Assembly (NCBI RefSeq): GCF_029227915.1
Contig: NC_079877.1
Coordinates: 9,672,001 to 9,736,000, forward strand
DNA from: Hydractinia symbiolongicarpus
Taxonomy: Eukaryota > Cnidaria > Hydrozoa > Anthoathecata > Hydractiniidae
Direction: 5' to 3'
Length of the DNA stretch: 64,000 nucleotides
Shown here: in pieces, positions 1 to 13,200 of the stretch
Layout of the letters: each line of letters begins with the position of its first letter
How positions within the stretch are numbered: position 1 is the first letter of the stretch
The notes under the pieces: generated by a model
What the model saw: the letters and a program-made list of their open reading frames with translations, nothing else
Databases searched by the model: none
Told to the model about the DNA's origin: nothing
Made by a program: the position numbers and the translations under genes

Positions 1-639
1 ATTCAATTTATTTATTTCGGTTCCTGAGAAGTTCAATTTTATGATAATCATAAGTATAATCATAGTGTTGTAAATTGATGTGGCAGTATTATTGTCCATG
101 TTCTTTCTCAGATTTTGTAATAGAAGTAAACGAGGGGAAGCTTTCGTATACGCTTTGTTGAAATTATCTGATAGAGTTAAAGTTGGATCAATTGTAAAAT
201 CAAGTTTATTATTCGGTTTGTGTGGTATAGATGATAATTTTTTTCCCACTTCCAAATAACATCACCTCTGCTTTACCCTTTTTCAAATTTATAACTGGAA
301 ATTAAACTTTACTTCAAATTCATTGAATTTGATAGTACGTGTGGAACGTGTTCCATTTAGGTGACACCGATGGAGCAGCACCTTGAAACGGGTGTGGAGC
401 GTGTGCGGAACGTGTGTGGATAGTGTCATCAAAGAAAATTTTTGGCTCTAAACAAGGGGAACCCTTTTTGAATTTTTTTATGTCATTTACAAACAATCGT
501 GTTCATAAATTATTGGAAAAAGGGCTTTTGAGGCTTTTTTCAGAGTTTTCCTCCTCTCCCCTTACAGTCAGTGTTGATTTTGTGTTGATTTGTGCCCCAA
601 AATACTGCCAATGACTCTTAAAAAGACCTGCAACACTCA
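1..639. other. Gene-free stretch
   Basis: AT-rich sequence. Around 345-420 there is a GTGTGGAAC-type imperfect repetition. I see no splice-bounded exon, recognisable protein or RNA gene. Confidence 0.5.
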
Positions 640-2785
640 AGAGTGGGTTGCGAGATATGTTGATATATTTTTAAATTCGTCCTTCTGCTGCAGTTCAAAT
701 TCTTCCCCTGCAGAGCATTTTTGAATTACTACAGAGGAGAAACAGTTTAAGTACAAGTTACCAGAGGAAATGGCAAACTATCACAAAGAACAGTTTAAAA
801 TGTTCATGAAGGACGAAGATCTGAAGAAAAAAAAATTTGAAAGAGCATCAGGTACCACTTAATATGGATTCTGTTAAGTCGCTTGATACTGGGTTGGTTA
901 AATTTCTTGAGGGTAAAAAAAAAAGCAAAGCAAGCGAAGGCAAGGAAATGGAAATTGTCCAATCCAAAATGCGTAATGTTATGGAACCACTGAGCAGAGT
1001 CATCTCGAAGACGACAAATTATTAAGAATAGGATGTAATTCGATGATTTATTGGATGATTCATTGGACGATTTATTCGTGCTCATGTAAAAAACAGGAAT
1101 GTCGCTTTGACAAGCCACTAACAAGGTTGTCTTTTTCTGGCGTCTAAACATTTTATTACATTGCAATCAAAGTCAGATGCAAAGGGTATGTTAAATTTAA
1201 ATTCAGGCCTCTTGCAGAAACATGACAAGGAATTGTTTGGTTTTAAATTCACGTAACATGTCCTTGATACCACCGGGAACAATAATCAGACTTCAGACAT
1301 GTTCGGGAAGTGGGTAAGAGGAATAAAACGCTAATACGCCGTTCCAGTCTTGTCTCCCGGCAGCAGTGTATCAGAGAAAACAACCATGGACGAGTGTGGG
1401 AAGACGTCAAAACAATATCCAACGGTTTCCCAACAACAAAGACGGCAGTAAAGGAAGATCATCGGGTAATTCTATTTCCTTGTTTAGAAATGCAAACCAG
1501 TCCCACTTAATTCAAGCAAGTAGTTCTAATTTCGCTGGAGGACATGAAACATGTACATTCTCTAATAAAACAATCTCCACGGCTCGTAGGAGATATTGAC
1601 CATAATCCCGAGAGTCTGTCTATAGTCAAAGGGTACAAAATTTTCTTTGTAGGGAGCTAGTACAAATTTTAATTCTCTATCAAATAAAAGCTATGAAAGA
1701 GCAGGACAAATTAGTGGAATTAGAAATACAGGAGATGGTGGAAAAGGGAGCCATTTATGTAGTAGATCACTTGTCGAAAGAGTTCATAAGAAATCTATCT
1801 TTGGTAAGAAAAAGAATGGAGCCACCAGCCAGTAATAAATCACAAGACGCTAAATCATTTTAAAATTGATTTGAAAGGCGCATATCTTAGTGTTAAAAGA
1901 TTCTCGTAAATATCATCGTTTTCATTGGAAAGGAAATCTATTCGTATCTCTGTGCCTTTGTTTTGGTCTTGAACCAACTTCGCGCATATTTATCAAATTA
2001 CCCAAAATATCAATTGCAATCTTGCGTCTGTTACAAATACACCTAGTGACGATATATTTTTTATAGGGCTGTACTATACTAGAAACATTAATTGCTCTGG
2101 ATGCAGTCCTCTTCCTCTTTCTGCACCTGTGAAAAGTCTATAAGGGAACCAGAAAATAGAATTTCTTGGTCTGACCGTAGATTTAGTAAATGTGAGAGCA
2201 GTTTGGCAATCTTCCACAGCAACCATCTTTCGGAGTGGAACTGTTACCACAAGTATTTAATCAAATTTATATAATGGCATGGCGTCTGGACCCACACAAT
2301 TTGGAACAGGTATAGCATCTGTTGTTAAACTGGGTTCATCTGGACAAATAAGGTCAGAAAAACACTTTATGCACTCCCTTCATTCTCCCTAATTTCAAGA
2401 ATACTGAACAAATTAGAAATAGAACAAACACAATCTATAATTCTCATAACACCAGCATTGGCAAACTCAGGCTTGGTATCCGGAGTTGATACGATTATCT
2501 GTCTCATCCAATTCTCATACAGAGTGTTCCAAACTTATTGACCAATGCGCAGAGGGAGACTCACCCTCTTGTAATTGTAATGATCAGTACACCAATTAGC
2601 GGCGTGGAGGTTTCATGAAAGCGCTTCTTGCGTCAGGAATTTCAGAGAACGCTGCCAAACTTCTCACTTAGTCTAGAAGAGAAGGTTCAACAGCTAATTA
2701 CAATTCAGCCCGAAATAAATGAAGTAGCTGGTTTTATGGGGAAAACATTGATTCATTTTGGTGCCCTTAAAAATTTATTTTAGAG
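640..2785 (+). pseudogene. Degenerate DIRS-like retrotransposon (gag, RT, tyrosine recombinase remnants)
   Basis: Several frames carry collinear fragments of a DIRS-type element, broken by stops and frameshifts. About 745-1024 encodes a gag-like stretch beginning LPEEMANYHKEQF. About 1691-1820 encodes the segment leading into the reverse transcriptase (EMVEKGAI, then FIRNLSLV). About 1863-2010 encodes RT pieces KIDLKGAYLSV and, after a one-base shift, KYHRFHWKGNLF and GLEPTSRIFIKL. About 2275-2300 gives MAWRLDP. About 2630-2720 resembles the N-terminus of a DIRS tyrosine recombinase (ASGISENAAKLL, then REGSTANYNSA). The order gag, RT, recombinase is that expected for DIRS elements. No complete frame remains, so it is a fossil. 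Family assignment is from remembered motif patterns; the ends are not defined. Confidence 0.72.
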
Positions 2786-5700
2786 TAGTTAGCTTTCCTT
2801 TATGAGAAAAATAATGCATACTGCTCTATTAATAATCATATGTCGGCTATTTCAGTCTATCGCACGAAAAAATTGATGGTATCAAAGTAGGCCAACAGAC
2901 ACACGTGTGCGGATTGTTAAGTGATGTATTTAATTCCAGACCGTCATAACTAAAGCATGTTTGCACTTGAAATATCCAACAAGATTTAAATTTTTAAAAC
3001 TAAAATGGGGTAACCGTGGTGGTATAAGTATTAGGGAATTAGTATAAAAGTTAATTATCTTAAAGGCTTTAACTTGTGCATCAATGGATATTATTAATTT
3101 TAAGTTTTCATAAATTGCACAAAAGTTGAAAAAAAGGAATACCATCTCCAGCCTTTATTTTATTGACACCATGAATTCTATTCATCTAAAAAGGTAAGGA
3201 TTATAATTCTGAGCGACGCGGCGTAAATACTATTAAATCTAATATTAAACCTCTTTGACCATATCTAGGCGAATAAAAGATATTGAAGAAGAACTACTTA
3301 GTTCTTCACTAACATTCTGCCAAGCAGTGAGCGTGATTCGATCCGCGGTCCCCAGAACTGGGATTAAATTAGTAAAATCTTCAAACCTCTCAGTTCAATT
3401 GATCAAATTGTTAAATTTAACCAACTTAACTTAAAAAAACAACCAAAAACGGACCTTCCTCACTAAGAAATTTTACATTGCTAAAATAGGTAAATTGGAA
3501 AATGCACCCCTCTACGCCCCCGCCTAAGGAGGAAAAATTTTTGTATTCACCCCTGATATTTGTCGAAAATTAGTCCTGCGTAGATTCTAATTATCAGAAT
3601 GTCGTCGAGATCTTTTGTGAGGATTTATACGAGTCATCTGTTATACCATGGTTTACAGACAAAACAATAGCTTTTATCTATCAGTTATAGTTAAGTTACG
3701 GATACTGTGATAAATTCGAGAATTATGCATATCAACGATAACCCCAACCCAATCTTTTTATAAAATAGCCGGGAAATTTGCATAATTTCGAATTGATCAT
3801 AATTCCCGCAACAGTTATACTAAACACGTGAAAGGAATATGTTCAATAGCGACTTTGAAATCATCAAAAGTATTTATTAACATAACACAATACTTTTGTC
3901 TTGTTTTTGTCTTTTAAATATCTCACTTTAGCATGTTTTTATTTCAAACCTTCGTTAAAATGTCACAAAATATTAATTTCTCAATCTGATCTAAACAAAC
4001 TTTCTTTTATTCATTCTATATTTTGTTTATTATACAGCATATGAGACTGTAAATCGAAATCGACGTTTTGATCTTTTCTTCTGTATAATGTTATACCGAG
4101 CGACGAAAATTGAATAAACTTCAGAACGATGCAGTCGAATTTCGAAGAAAAAATATGAGAAAGGATTTTTTATTTCGAGCTTTTATTAACTTTCTATATA
4201 TTGTACTTGGTTTATCGTTTGTATCCACGCTTATTATGATGCTTAAGGGTATGTACACACGCAGTCTTTTTTTCTTCTCTTTGCTGTGATATACGGACTT
4301 GACCATGTTCACATATCACATTTGCCAATAAGTCTTGTTATGAACATATCAACAGTGGTATTGGATGCCTTAACTTTATTTCTATCATATGGATAACATC
4401 AATGTATAGGATAGTGTCCAATGATCCAAAATATTGTATTTAATATTTTACAATTAATTGTAGAAGTTATCCACTATTGCACAATTATATACAAGAAGTA
4501 TTTAAATTCATTGATATAGGAACTTACTTCGACTTTATTCAAATCAAACTGATTTGATTAACAGGTGTGTTGTGGTTACATCTCTGCAATATGTTTTGTA
4601 CAAGAATCTTTTGTACGATCAGAAAAAACTAACTAGCCTTATGATAAAGTATCGCTAAAAATCAATATTTCAGTGCAATTCATCTTTTTATTTTAAAAAT
4701 TGCTTTAGGATAATAATGTAAGAAAAAGACTAAATCATTCTTTTGCTAGATAAGAAATAAAATCGTGAAACCTCTATATAGAAATATTTTTAGGGATAAA
4801 AAATTCTCATAAAAAAGGCAATGTGCTAAAAATACTGCTGCTTGAACTGTGTCATCCAAGAATTTAACAATAACCATGGTTTGATATACTAGAGAGGTAA
4901 AGTGGAATAAGAAATCCATGCGGTAAATGACTGGCAGCATTTTTGTACATAATTTCATCCTTAGTATATTGAATAATCTTGTTAAAACTTTTAAAAGAGT
5001 TTCTTGCACCAATGGTTGACCCCATTGCGACTTCAATATTAACAGAAACGACTATTCAGGATGGTACTCTAGAAAGGTTCTTAGGTATTGGATATCCAAC
5101 CTTTTTAAATTTGCTAATACAACCAGTCTTTGAAAACCCACGCGTATATAGACGCTTTTTATGAGTCTAATTTTGAATCGATTCAAAGAGTTAGTTAACA
5201 ATTATTACGCGAAATTTTTTTTATCTTATAAAAGAAATAAAAAGTTGCGAAAATTTAATTTACTAAATACAAACTTTCGCGATTAAGACTTTTAAAAACT
5301 TTTCGCGAGGCTTAACTTTCTCGATTTAGGGTTAAATCCGTAAAATTGCAAAAGTTTCTTTTGGAAAATTTCCTCTTTTTAGTATTTCGGCTACGATTAC
5401 AGATAATTATTTTTTCGTTTTTTCTGTAGAAAGGGTTAGATGCGTTTTTAATTAATAATTATAATTAATTATAATTATCAAATTAGTCAAGTACTTCCAA
5501 TTGATAATCTCGAAAAGTGAACGCACAACGATATCCACTAATATATATTGTTTCTTAAAATATACCTGCAACTACTTCATGGAATAAATTTTCAAAAAAA
5601 TATATTTCGTGATTTCGCCAATTTTCGTGCTTTTTTGCGAAATGCCTTTATTGCCGCTGTCGTCATTCTAAAAAAATATATTTTCGAAATTTTGAAATAC

Positions 5701-7157
5701 TAAGTTGATATTTTAACAGATTCATAATAAGTTTGGTAAACTTACTAATTTTTACCCCGGTTGCACTTTGTTTATATATGTTTATATATCTTAAAAAAAT
5801 ATTTTATTTCTATCGCTGACAACGTACCATTCGGTAACTTCCTATCCATGTCCTGTGAATGTCTAGTACTCCGATGAATCTGATTGAAACATAGATCTTG
5901 ATCAGCTATTTGATAAATAGCCTTAAACATGTGCCACACCCTCTTTCTCCACAAAAATTGTTTTTTATAAAAAATTTCAGGCTAGAATTTAAGGTTAAAA
6001 ACAAAACAAACAAAACAAACAAAAAAAGTCTATTGTTTAGAACAACAGAGAAATAAGGATAAAAACTGATTTGAAATTTAGTACTCATTCTTAAAAGAAA
6101 GCGTGTAGAATAAAAACATTTAAACATGCAATTTATGTAATAGAAGTTTACTATTCGCAAAAATAAGATCTCGCGAAATTTTGGAAGCTATCCATTCACA
6201 AAGTTAACTTCTCACAAAATCTAAAAGGAATCAAAATTTCGATTCGCGAAATTGCAGTCATAGATAATAATGCAATGCAGCAAAAACAATTTTTAGTCTT
6301 AATGCATCTAAAAACTTACTGTGAACTAATTAGTCGATTGAAGTTTTGTTTTTATCACAAGGAGTTTGGAAGAAAGAAGGTTGTGCAGTAAAGTGTTAGC
6401 CCCATTCCGATCTACTGTAAAATTGTAAACGCAAATTTGTCAATCCTGACTTTAGTATTATTTTGTCTCATTTGGGACTCATGATCGTCATATGGGGCAG
6501 GCAAATTATCCTATGTTATTTTTAACTTGTCATTTGAGTCATCGACAATTCGACAATTGAGGCAGGAGAAATTCAATAAATATCCAGGCGACGGCTTCAA
6601 AAATTCCTGTTATTATATTTTGATTTCGACTAAAACTTATTCACGCCGTTATCTCACCAACAATAAGACAACATTGATCTATTTACAATTCGTAATTACT
6701 TTTCACTTCAGCTTAATCAAAACGTTGTATTAATTCTATCTGTAAATAATAGTTTTTGTCATAAATTAACAAGAATCAAGAAAAAAATTCAGTTGCCGGG
6801 GAGGAGCAACAGGGGGGGGAGGGGTGCTCCATTTATGTTAATTTCTTTACCTGTTATGTTAATTTCTGTAAAAGGCAATCTCTTTGTTTCTATAAAAGTT
6901 TCCAATCATTTGCTCATTATAGTGTTTATGACTATTGTTTTGTTTTGTTTTCACGAAAATTATGTAAAAAAAAATGACATGCAACAATAATTTGTGAAGT
7001 TTATTAAAAGCCTACTAACTGGGAAAATTTCGCCATTTTTTATATATACATATTTCTTTTTTTTGCGGGAAGGTATTAACTACTACAGTTGTATTAAAGT
7101 GTCCAAGCTCTATATGATACTCTTTCATTTTTTCATACATTTTTTTCTTTATTTTAG
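2786..7157. other. Gene-free stretch, with TTCGCGAA-rich segments
   Basis: No exon or RNA gene is supported, though upstream exons of the gene at 7158 probably lie here unrecognised. The segments at about 5205-5400 and 6150-6265 are dense in TTCGCGAA, GCGAAATT and related words, and similar words recur near 23,270, 37,000-37,130 and 43,540. This suggests scattered copies of one non-coding repeat family. A purine-rich GGGGGGAGGGG stretch lies near 6810-6825. Confidence 0.4.
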
Positions 7158-8170
7158 AATTTCACAATTTTGGATCTAATTGGAATCCTCAAAAGTTTAT
7201 TCATCCAAGATGGCTGAGACATTTTGTAAACATGACATACGAACAAAATAATATTGTGTCGCCCGACTCACCATGCTTTCAAAACAAATTTCAAAACATA
7301 CTTTTAATAGTTAGTTTTGGCGCCGTTTCTGAGTACGAATCCATTCCATTGTTTGAACTATTATACAAAAAAGCATTTACTAATAGAATATATTGTGGAG
7401 CTTCTTCCTTGCCAAATCAAACGGAAATTACAATTCTTCCAGTTGATACAAAATATGGAGCATTCCTATATGACTGTCTAGATAAAGCTATTAAAACCTA
7501 CACTAACTACAGCGGTTACCTCTTCATAGGTGAAGATGTGTTATTGAATTATTGGAATGTTGCTAATCTCGATCAAAACAAAATATGGGAAGACGATAGC
7601 ATAAAACAAGGACCAGTTCTTTATGAGCAAAACACAGACTCTTGGGAATGGTGGCAAAGCCCTTGGGGAAGCCGTGCAATGGAGAAGGTATATGAGTACT
7701 TAATAGAATTAAATTACTACGACAACAGAAAAGCAAAATTAACACAAGGGGATTGGAAGCCAGCTTGGGATGCTGGGCAATCTTTAAATAAATGGCTATG
7801 GAATGGTGGAGGGGAATATGCGTGCTATTGGACTAACAGATCTGTTTTTTACATCCCACAATCCTATTCGCAACTTTATGTAAACATTTCGAAACATTTC
7901 AGAGCAAGTGGTGTGCGACATAACATAGCTATTCCGACGGTAACTCGTTTAGTCACACTTGCATCAGAAAGCATTAAGCTGAGATCGCTTGGTATAACTG
8001 AAAATAATCGAGGTGAGATTTTATCAAAACGAGAATTATTGGTGCAGGCATCAGATAAATCTCACTTCATCTACATAGACGGCAACCGAAAAGAAAGAAG
8101 GGCCATTTTAAATAATTTAAGATTAAAAGAATACGCTGTAGGCAAGTTTTTACAGTATAGAAGATGCTGA
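7158..8170 (+). CDS. DUF288/STELLO-like putative glycosyltransferase, terminal exon (partial)
   Basis: One long open exon of about 337 codons ends at a TGA at 8168-8170. The in-frame ATG at 7232 is probably internal: the frame stays open upstream to a pyrimidine-rich acceptor (ATTTTAG, ending 7157) and codes HNFGSNWNPQKF before it, so earlier exons are missing. An N-terminal segment LLIVSFGAVSEYE resembles the first beta strand of a Rossmann-like transferase. It is followed by YLFIGEDVLLNYWN and DQNKIWE, a pattern I associate with DUF288 (PF03385), the STELLO-type glycosyltransferase family, where an acidic pair such as ED/DD could bind metal and nucleotide sugar. Trp-rich segments (DSWEWWQSPWG, KWLWNGGGEYACYW) follow. 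No membrane segment is visible in this exon; an anchor, if any, would be upstream. Family identity is moderately sure; substrate is unknown. The stop codon sits at the edge of a minisatellite. Confidence 0.62.
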
Positions 8171-8562
8171 CCTTCTGCAAGTAGTAACATATCCTGCAAC
8201 GTGTTAACATTCTGCAAAAAACATATCCTTAATAATTTCATCATTTCATTTTTGAAAGTAAACCTTTGAAGGACATTCTGCAAGTACGACCGTGTTCTGG
8301 AAGATGTTGACATTTTTTAAGTGGCAACACGTTCTGCAGATGTTGACATTTTTTAAATTGCAGCATGTTCTGGAGTCGCTGACATTCTCTAAGACTCAGA
8401 CATTTTTGCCAATGATGACATCTTCCACGTGGCAGCATATTCTCCATATTACAGAATATCTTGGAGATGTTGACATTCTCCAAGTAGCATTTTCTGGAGA
8501 TGCTTACATTCTCCAAGTGGCAGAATCTTTTAGAGATTTTGATATCCTCCAAGTTTAGAACT
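8145..8562. repeat. Degenerate minisatellite, roughly 30-36 bp units
   Basis: Repeated variants of TTCTGGAGATGTTGACATTC followed by TCCAAGTGGCAGCA run from the end of the preceding coding exon to about 8560. Copies diverge considerably. The best unit (about 8460-8485) contains an 8-bp inverted repeat, CTTGGAGA and TCTCCAAG, around TGTTGACAT, so units can fold. Both strands are open in places, but these frames only reflect the repeat. Confidence 0.7.
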
Positions 8563-10222
8563 TTTCAAATACATGACATTTGTATATACGAAATCTTTTT
8601 ATACTTATAAATTATATATATTTGGTTTCACAAATTGTATTTTTATGTTATAGTATTTATTATTACACATTCTTTCTCATGTGAGTTTTTACTTTTATTT
8701 TCAAATGTTGTTTTGTCGTTCAAAAAATTACTGACCGTACAATGTGAAATTTATCATACCATAATTGCAACAATTTCAAATAAATTGTTTAACCTTTAAA
8801 TTTTTGGTATTCAAAGCTGTGATTTGTTTTAATAAGACTAACTTTAGTTTCTCTACAAGTGTAAACCATTGTATTGGCTGAGGATCAAGATCGATAATTA
8901 GCAACTTTCTTTTTCTAGAAAACGCTTTAAATTCCAAAAAAATCTGCTTAAAGGATTGGTCTTAAAGAGGTGGAGAGACAATAACGTTATGTTCTTTTTA
9001 CGAAACAGCATTTTAAAAAACCCTTCCTGCGGTTCCATGTAAATTTACTTCGTTAGAAAAAAAAACATGGATAACTGCAGCAAGTGTATTCTGTAAAACA
9101 TGCAGAAAATTAAGACATCAAATTTAACCTAAAGATGGTTGTGAGACTGGTCAATTAGGTCCTTTGTTTTACAGCCAAAACCAAAATTTTCGCCAGTGCT
9201 AATCAGAGCTAATTTTTTTCTGGATGTCAAACGACTTTAAAAATTAAAGAAATTGTTCTGCAAAATCTGGTGTTTTTTTATTCATTAAACTTCATAAAGA
9301 AATACGACAGAGTGTGCTAAATTTAACATTTTGGCGCCATTTCCATTTTTTTAGTTTAGGGGCGTCGTTTTGATTTTTGATTTAGCTATATCTACTTGCA
9401 AGTGACAGTTTTAATGAAAATAAAAAATTGTATTTTATCAAATTTTAAATGCTCAAGTAGCTAAATGTGTGGTGATAAGGTACATTTTTTTTGTGGCAAC
9501 AGTGAACTGTATTTAAAATCAGGCCTTTAGAAGTGAACGCAGTGTTCGTTATGTGCAAAATGCTGCGCGCAGATATGAAAATACTTCAAGGAAATTTGAA
9601 TTAAAGTCCTTCTTCTGGGGTTTATCGTGAATAAAATGCTGATTTTCTAATAAGAAGCTAAACTAAGCTAAGAAGGTAACTTGCAAATACAAATTGGTTG
9701 TACATATTTTGATTTATTTAAGGTCATATGGAAGTAAAATTACTTGAATGTTTTTGAAGTGAAAAAAATTCGGTATCCATTGTGATGCATGATTTTCGAG
9801 CCCTGCTATAATTACTCGTCATATCCATCCATTATTTGGTACCCATCAGATCTCTAAGATTGCTAAGAAAGTATATAATAGAGAAAAAATGTTTCTCTAA
9901 AAACGCTGATTATGAGTAGAGGTGCTAAAAAAAATTAATAATTGTTTAAGCATATCACACGCTTCATTGCACAAAGTGTGCATTAATAAGTCACATGGTT
10001 CCATTCCAGTGATTAACCGAAAACATTAAAAAGAAATTATAAGCAAATAGGACTGAACCAAGAATATAAAGACTAAGAATTTATATGTCGAACAAAAAAG
10101 ATTAATAAAGTGATGTAATTATGATTTGAAAGAATTAAACAGAGTGAAAATATGTGTAAAATTATTGTACAGAAATTAAATTCAATTTATTCTGCATCCC
10201 ATACTTCTGCTGAGTTTTCAAG
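8563..10222. other. Gene-free stretch
   Basis: AT-rich intergenic sequence upstream of the 17-exon gene. I see no exon, RNA gene or repeat array. The promoter of the downstream gene should lie in its right part, but no element could be singled out. Confidence 0.45.
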
Positions 10223-13200
10223 ATGAAGCATTTCTGCATACTTGTGTTAATAATCTTAATGCTGAATGGATTCATTGTAGAAGGCTTCAGACACAAGACA
10301 AATAGAATTATCAAGAAGCGATCCAGAGGTAGGACAATATTATAACATATTCTTCTTTTCAGTCGAGAGTTTATTTCAGAAGGATATTTCAACGCTGTTG
10401 TTTGTGACTTTGTCACCTCCCCAATAAACGTATACCCTACACGGTCACGAATTATCTTAATGCGGAAATGTTAAAGATGTAACAAAGCTTTCTCAACATG
10501 TATGTATAAGGTATTACCTCACGCACGCCCATCACATCGTGGAGAGGGCCGGAGAGGGGCAGGGAGGTATACTCCAACCCCACATTTTTGCAAAGTATGA
10601 TGTAAAAAAACTACGCATTACTGCTATACACATAATGATTTAAAATTAATAATTTAATTATAATTAATAATTGTTATTAATATCTAGCCCATTTGATAAT
10701 TATTTATATAGTGAACAATATTGTTACTCAAAATTGTCAAAAAATATACACTCGTTTGCTATAATTGTTCACATTTTTATACCAAAGTAAAAACAACTCT
10801 ACATACTCAAAAAGTTTAGACTTTTTAGACGTCCATAAAACATGGTGGGAGGGCTCATTTGTAGGTATTCTAGAAAGTGAATTTATAAGAATTCCCTCCA
10901 AGACGTGGGGAACAAGCATGATGGGCCTCCTATGGTATGTATGGTGCTGCCACTGTCATTCCTTAGCCGAAAGATCTGTCATAAATACTTACTTACTTCA
11001 AAAGAAGGACACGAAAGAACTTTATCACAAGACGCTTTAATGGTTCTGCTAATTTAAACTTCTGTACTTCTGTATATTTTTTATGAGAAGTTCATGTTAA
11101 TTAATCGAAATTGATAAGCAAGCGGGTTATGTTTTTATATATTGACCATTCGTGAATTTGTTATGAGTATGACAGCATTCTCCATGCATCTATTAAAAAA
11201 CTCAAAAGTTAATTTTTGTTGATACTCGGTGATTCTTGCCTGTGAGTCACAGGCAAGAATCACAGGCAAGAATCACCTGCATAATCTGTTATGCATCTTA
11301 CTTTTTTCTTCTCAGTTTCTCATGCAAGCACTTCACTCACAAACACAACAAAATCAGTAGAAGAATCTACCGCTAAATTTAACGATGATGGCGCCTCACG
11401 TAAGTCATACACAAGCATACTCGCTCCATTATGAGCTACGCCTTTTTATCTTTACTAATATCTAGAAAAGTTTGAGCGCGGTTGACAAAAATGCGGACAC
11501 ATGTTGCTGCATCCCCTTTTGTCATCCGTCCTCACACTAGCCATGACTGCAATGCACGAAGGCAGTCTTGCAGTGATAAATACGTTCTTCAATGCAATAT
11601 TATACAAGTTTATACTTTTTAAAAGTGATAATAATATAATTCTTACACCTTTTTCATATGCACAGGAGAAACAACATATATACGCAAAAATTCCACAAAT
11701 GAAAAAGCTGAAAAGAAAAATAAATTTGAAAAAGGTAAAGATCATACATACGCATGAGCATGAATTTTTACCTTAATTTACATTTTTATTCCACATATTG
11801 TATTACTGTTATTATTATTTTATTTATGCCGAATTTCATAGCTACCTTACATCGACATTTATATGTTTGTACATCTATCAGACTAGTCTTATATACTATA
11901 GCTTTCTATTTTATCAATAAACAGCGTGAACATTTAAAACGTTGCAAAGCCACAATTTGGTTTTTGTTTATATTGTGTTCCAAGTATATAAACTTGATAA
12001 ACTTGTGGTTAAGTGTAAGCTCTTTCATATTAAATTAAGTTGTTGTTTTTTCGCCGGAGTTAAGCTTTAAAAAACATCCCCTTTTTGGAGCTAAAGAACG
12101 GTAAAGATTAAAAATCAACATATGATCATATAAATTTATTCTAGTTATCGCTTCTAGCTTTTTATTTTTATCTAGTGCAGCTTAGGGTGAATTAAACTAA
12201 TACATGTTGACAAACAGAATTTTTTTTTTTATTTTTAGTTCAGAGGAAACAAGAACAGAAGGGAAAAGGTAACTCAGTTTTTCCTTTAATAAATATATAA
12301 CATGAATTATCTTGTAGGAAGGTAGAGAAAAAAAGCGGAAAAATATAACCGACAAAGAATTAATTTTAAGTGATAGTAAATGCATTTCAGGGAAATCCAT
12401 TTTTTTTGCTGATGATGTGTGTAGCGAGTGCAAAGTAAATTACAACTTTAAGTGCACTTTCAGGGAAGAAATTTTGTAGAAAAGAAAAAAAATACCTACG
12501 CTTTTTATGGATGTTATTGTAGAAAATAAAGCTGATCCCGATTCAAAAAGAAAATATAGTAACTTTCATGTCTCTGTTTTCAAAGCAAGCTATTGATTTT
12601 TGCTCTCCGCCATATTTTATATTTTTTCTCACCCGTCAAATTAAATTCCACCAATTCTGTCTCTTCGCACAATAATGTCTTCCCGCCAAATTTAACTTAA
12701 AAATTTCTAATGAAAGAAAGATTCAGTGAACTCTGGTTTTTCTTTCTCTAGATATGAGCGCTATTGTTGTCATTGGTAACAAGACACATAGGATATCTGG
12801 TCCGGTTGTTAAACAACTGCTATCCGAACTCCAGCATCAAAAAGGTCTGTTATTCTTTTAACATATATTTCTATTTAGAATGATTCTTTCAATCAGAATA
12901 TAATCTACTAACCATCTAACTAGATCATCAAGTTGCCATAGCATGTCAATCTTGCCGTTGGAGATTATTGCAATGTATTAAGTTTAAGAAAACTCGTTCT
13001 GAATTAAACTACCTAATCAAGGAAAAAACGGGGATATCGGGAAAATTTTAATGGTGGGTGATTAAAATTTCTCCTGCTTAAAAGCTTGCCCGGGCTGACT
13101 AAAGTCCCGACTGGTAATTTTCTCCGAACAACTTTAACCCAACTATGAACCTTCCGAGAACATTACTAACGGCCTTTTTAATATTAAGATTTTTTTTTCC

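Noticed and set aside
4746-5164. Overlapping frames on both strands of 96 and 61 codons
   Set aside because: No recognisable domain, no clear splice sites.
10737-11040. Overlapping frames on both strands within intron 1 of the VWA gene
   Set aside because: Not in phase with the gene, no domain, no plausible acceptor/donor pair.
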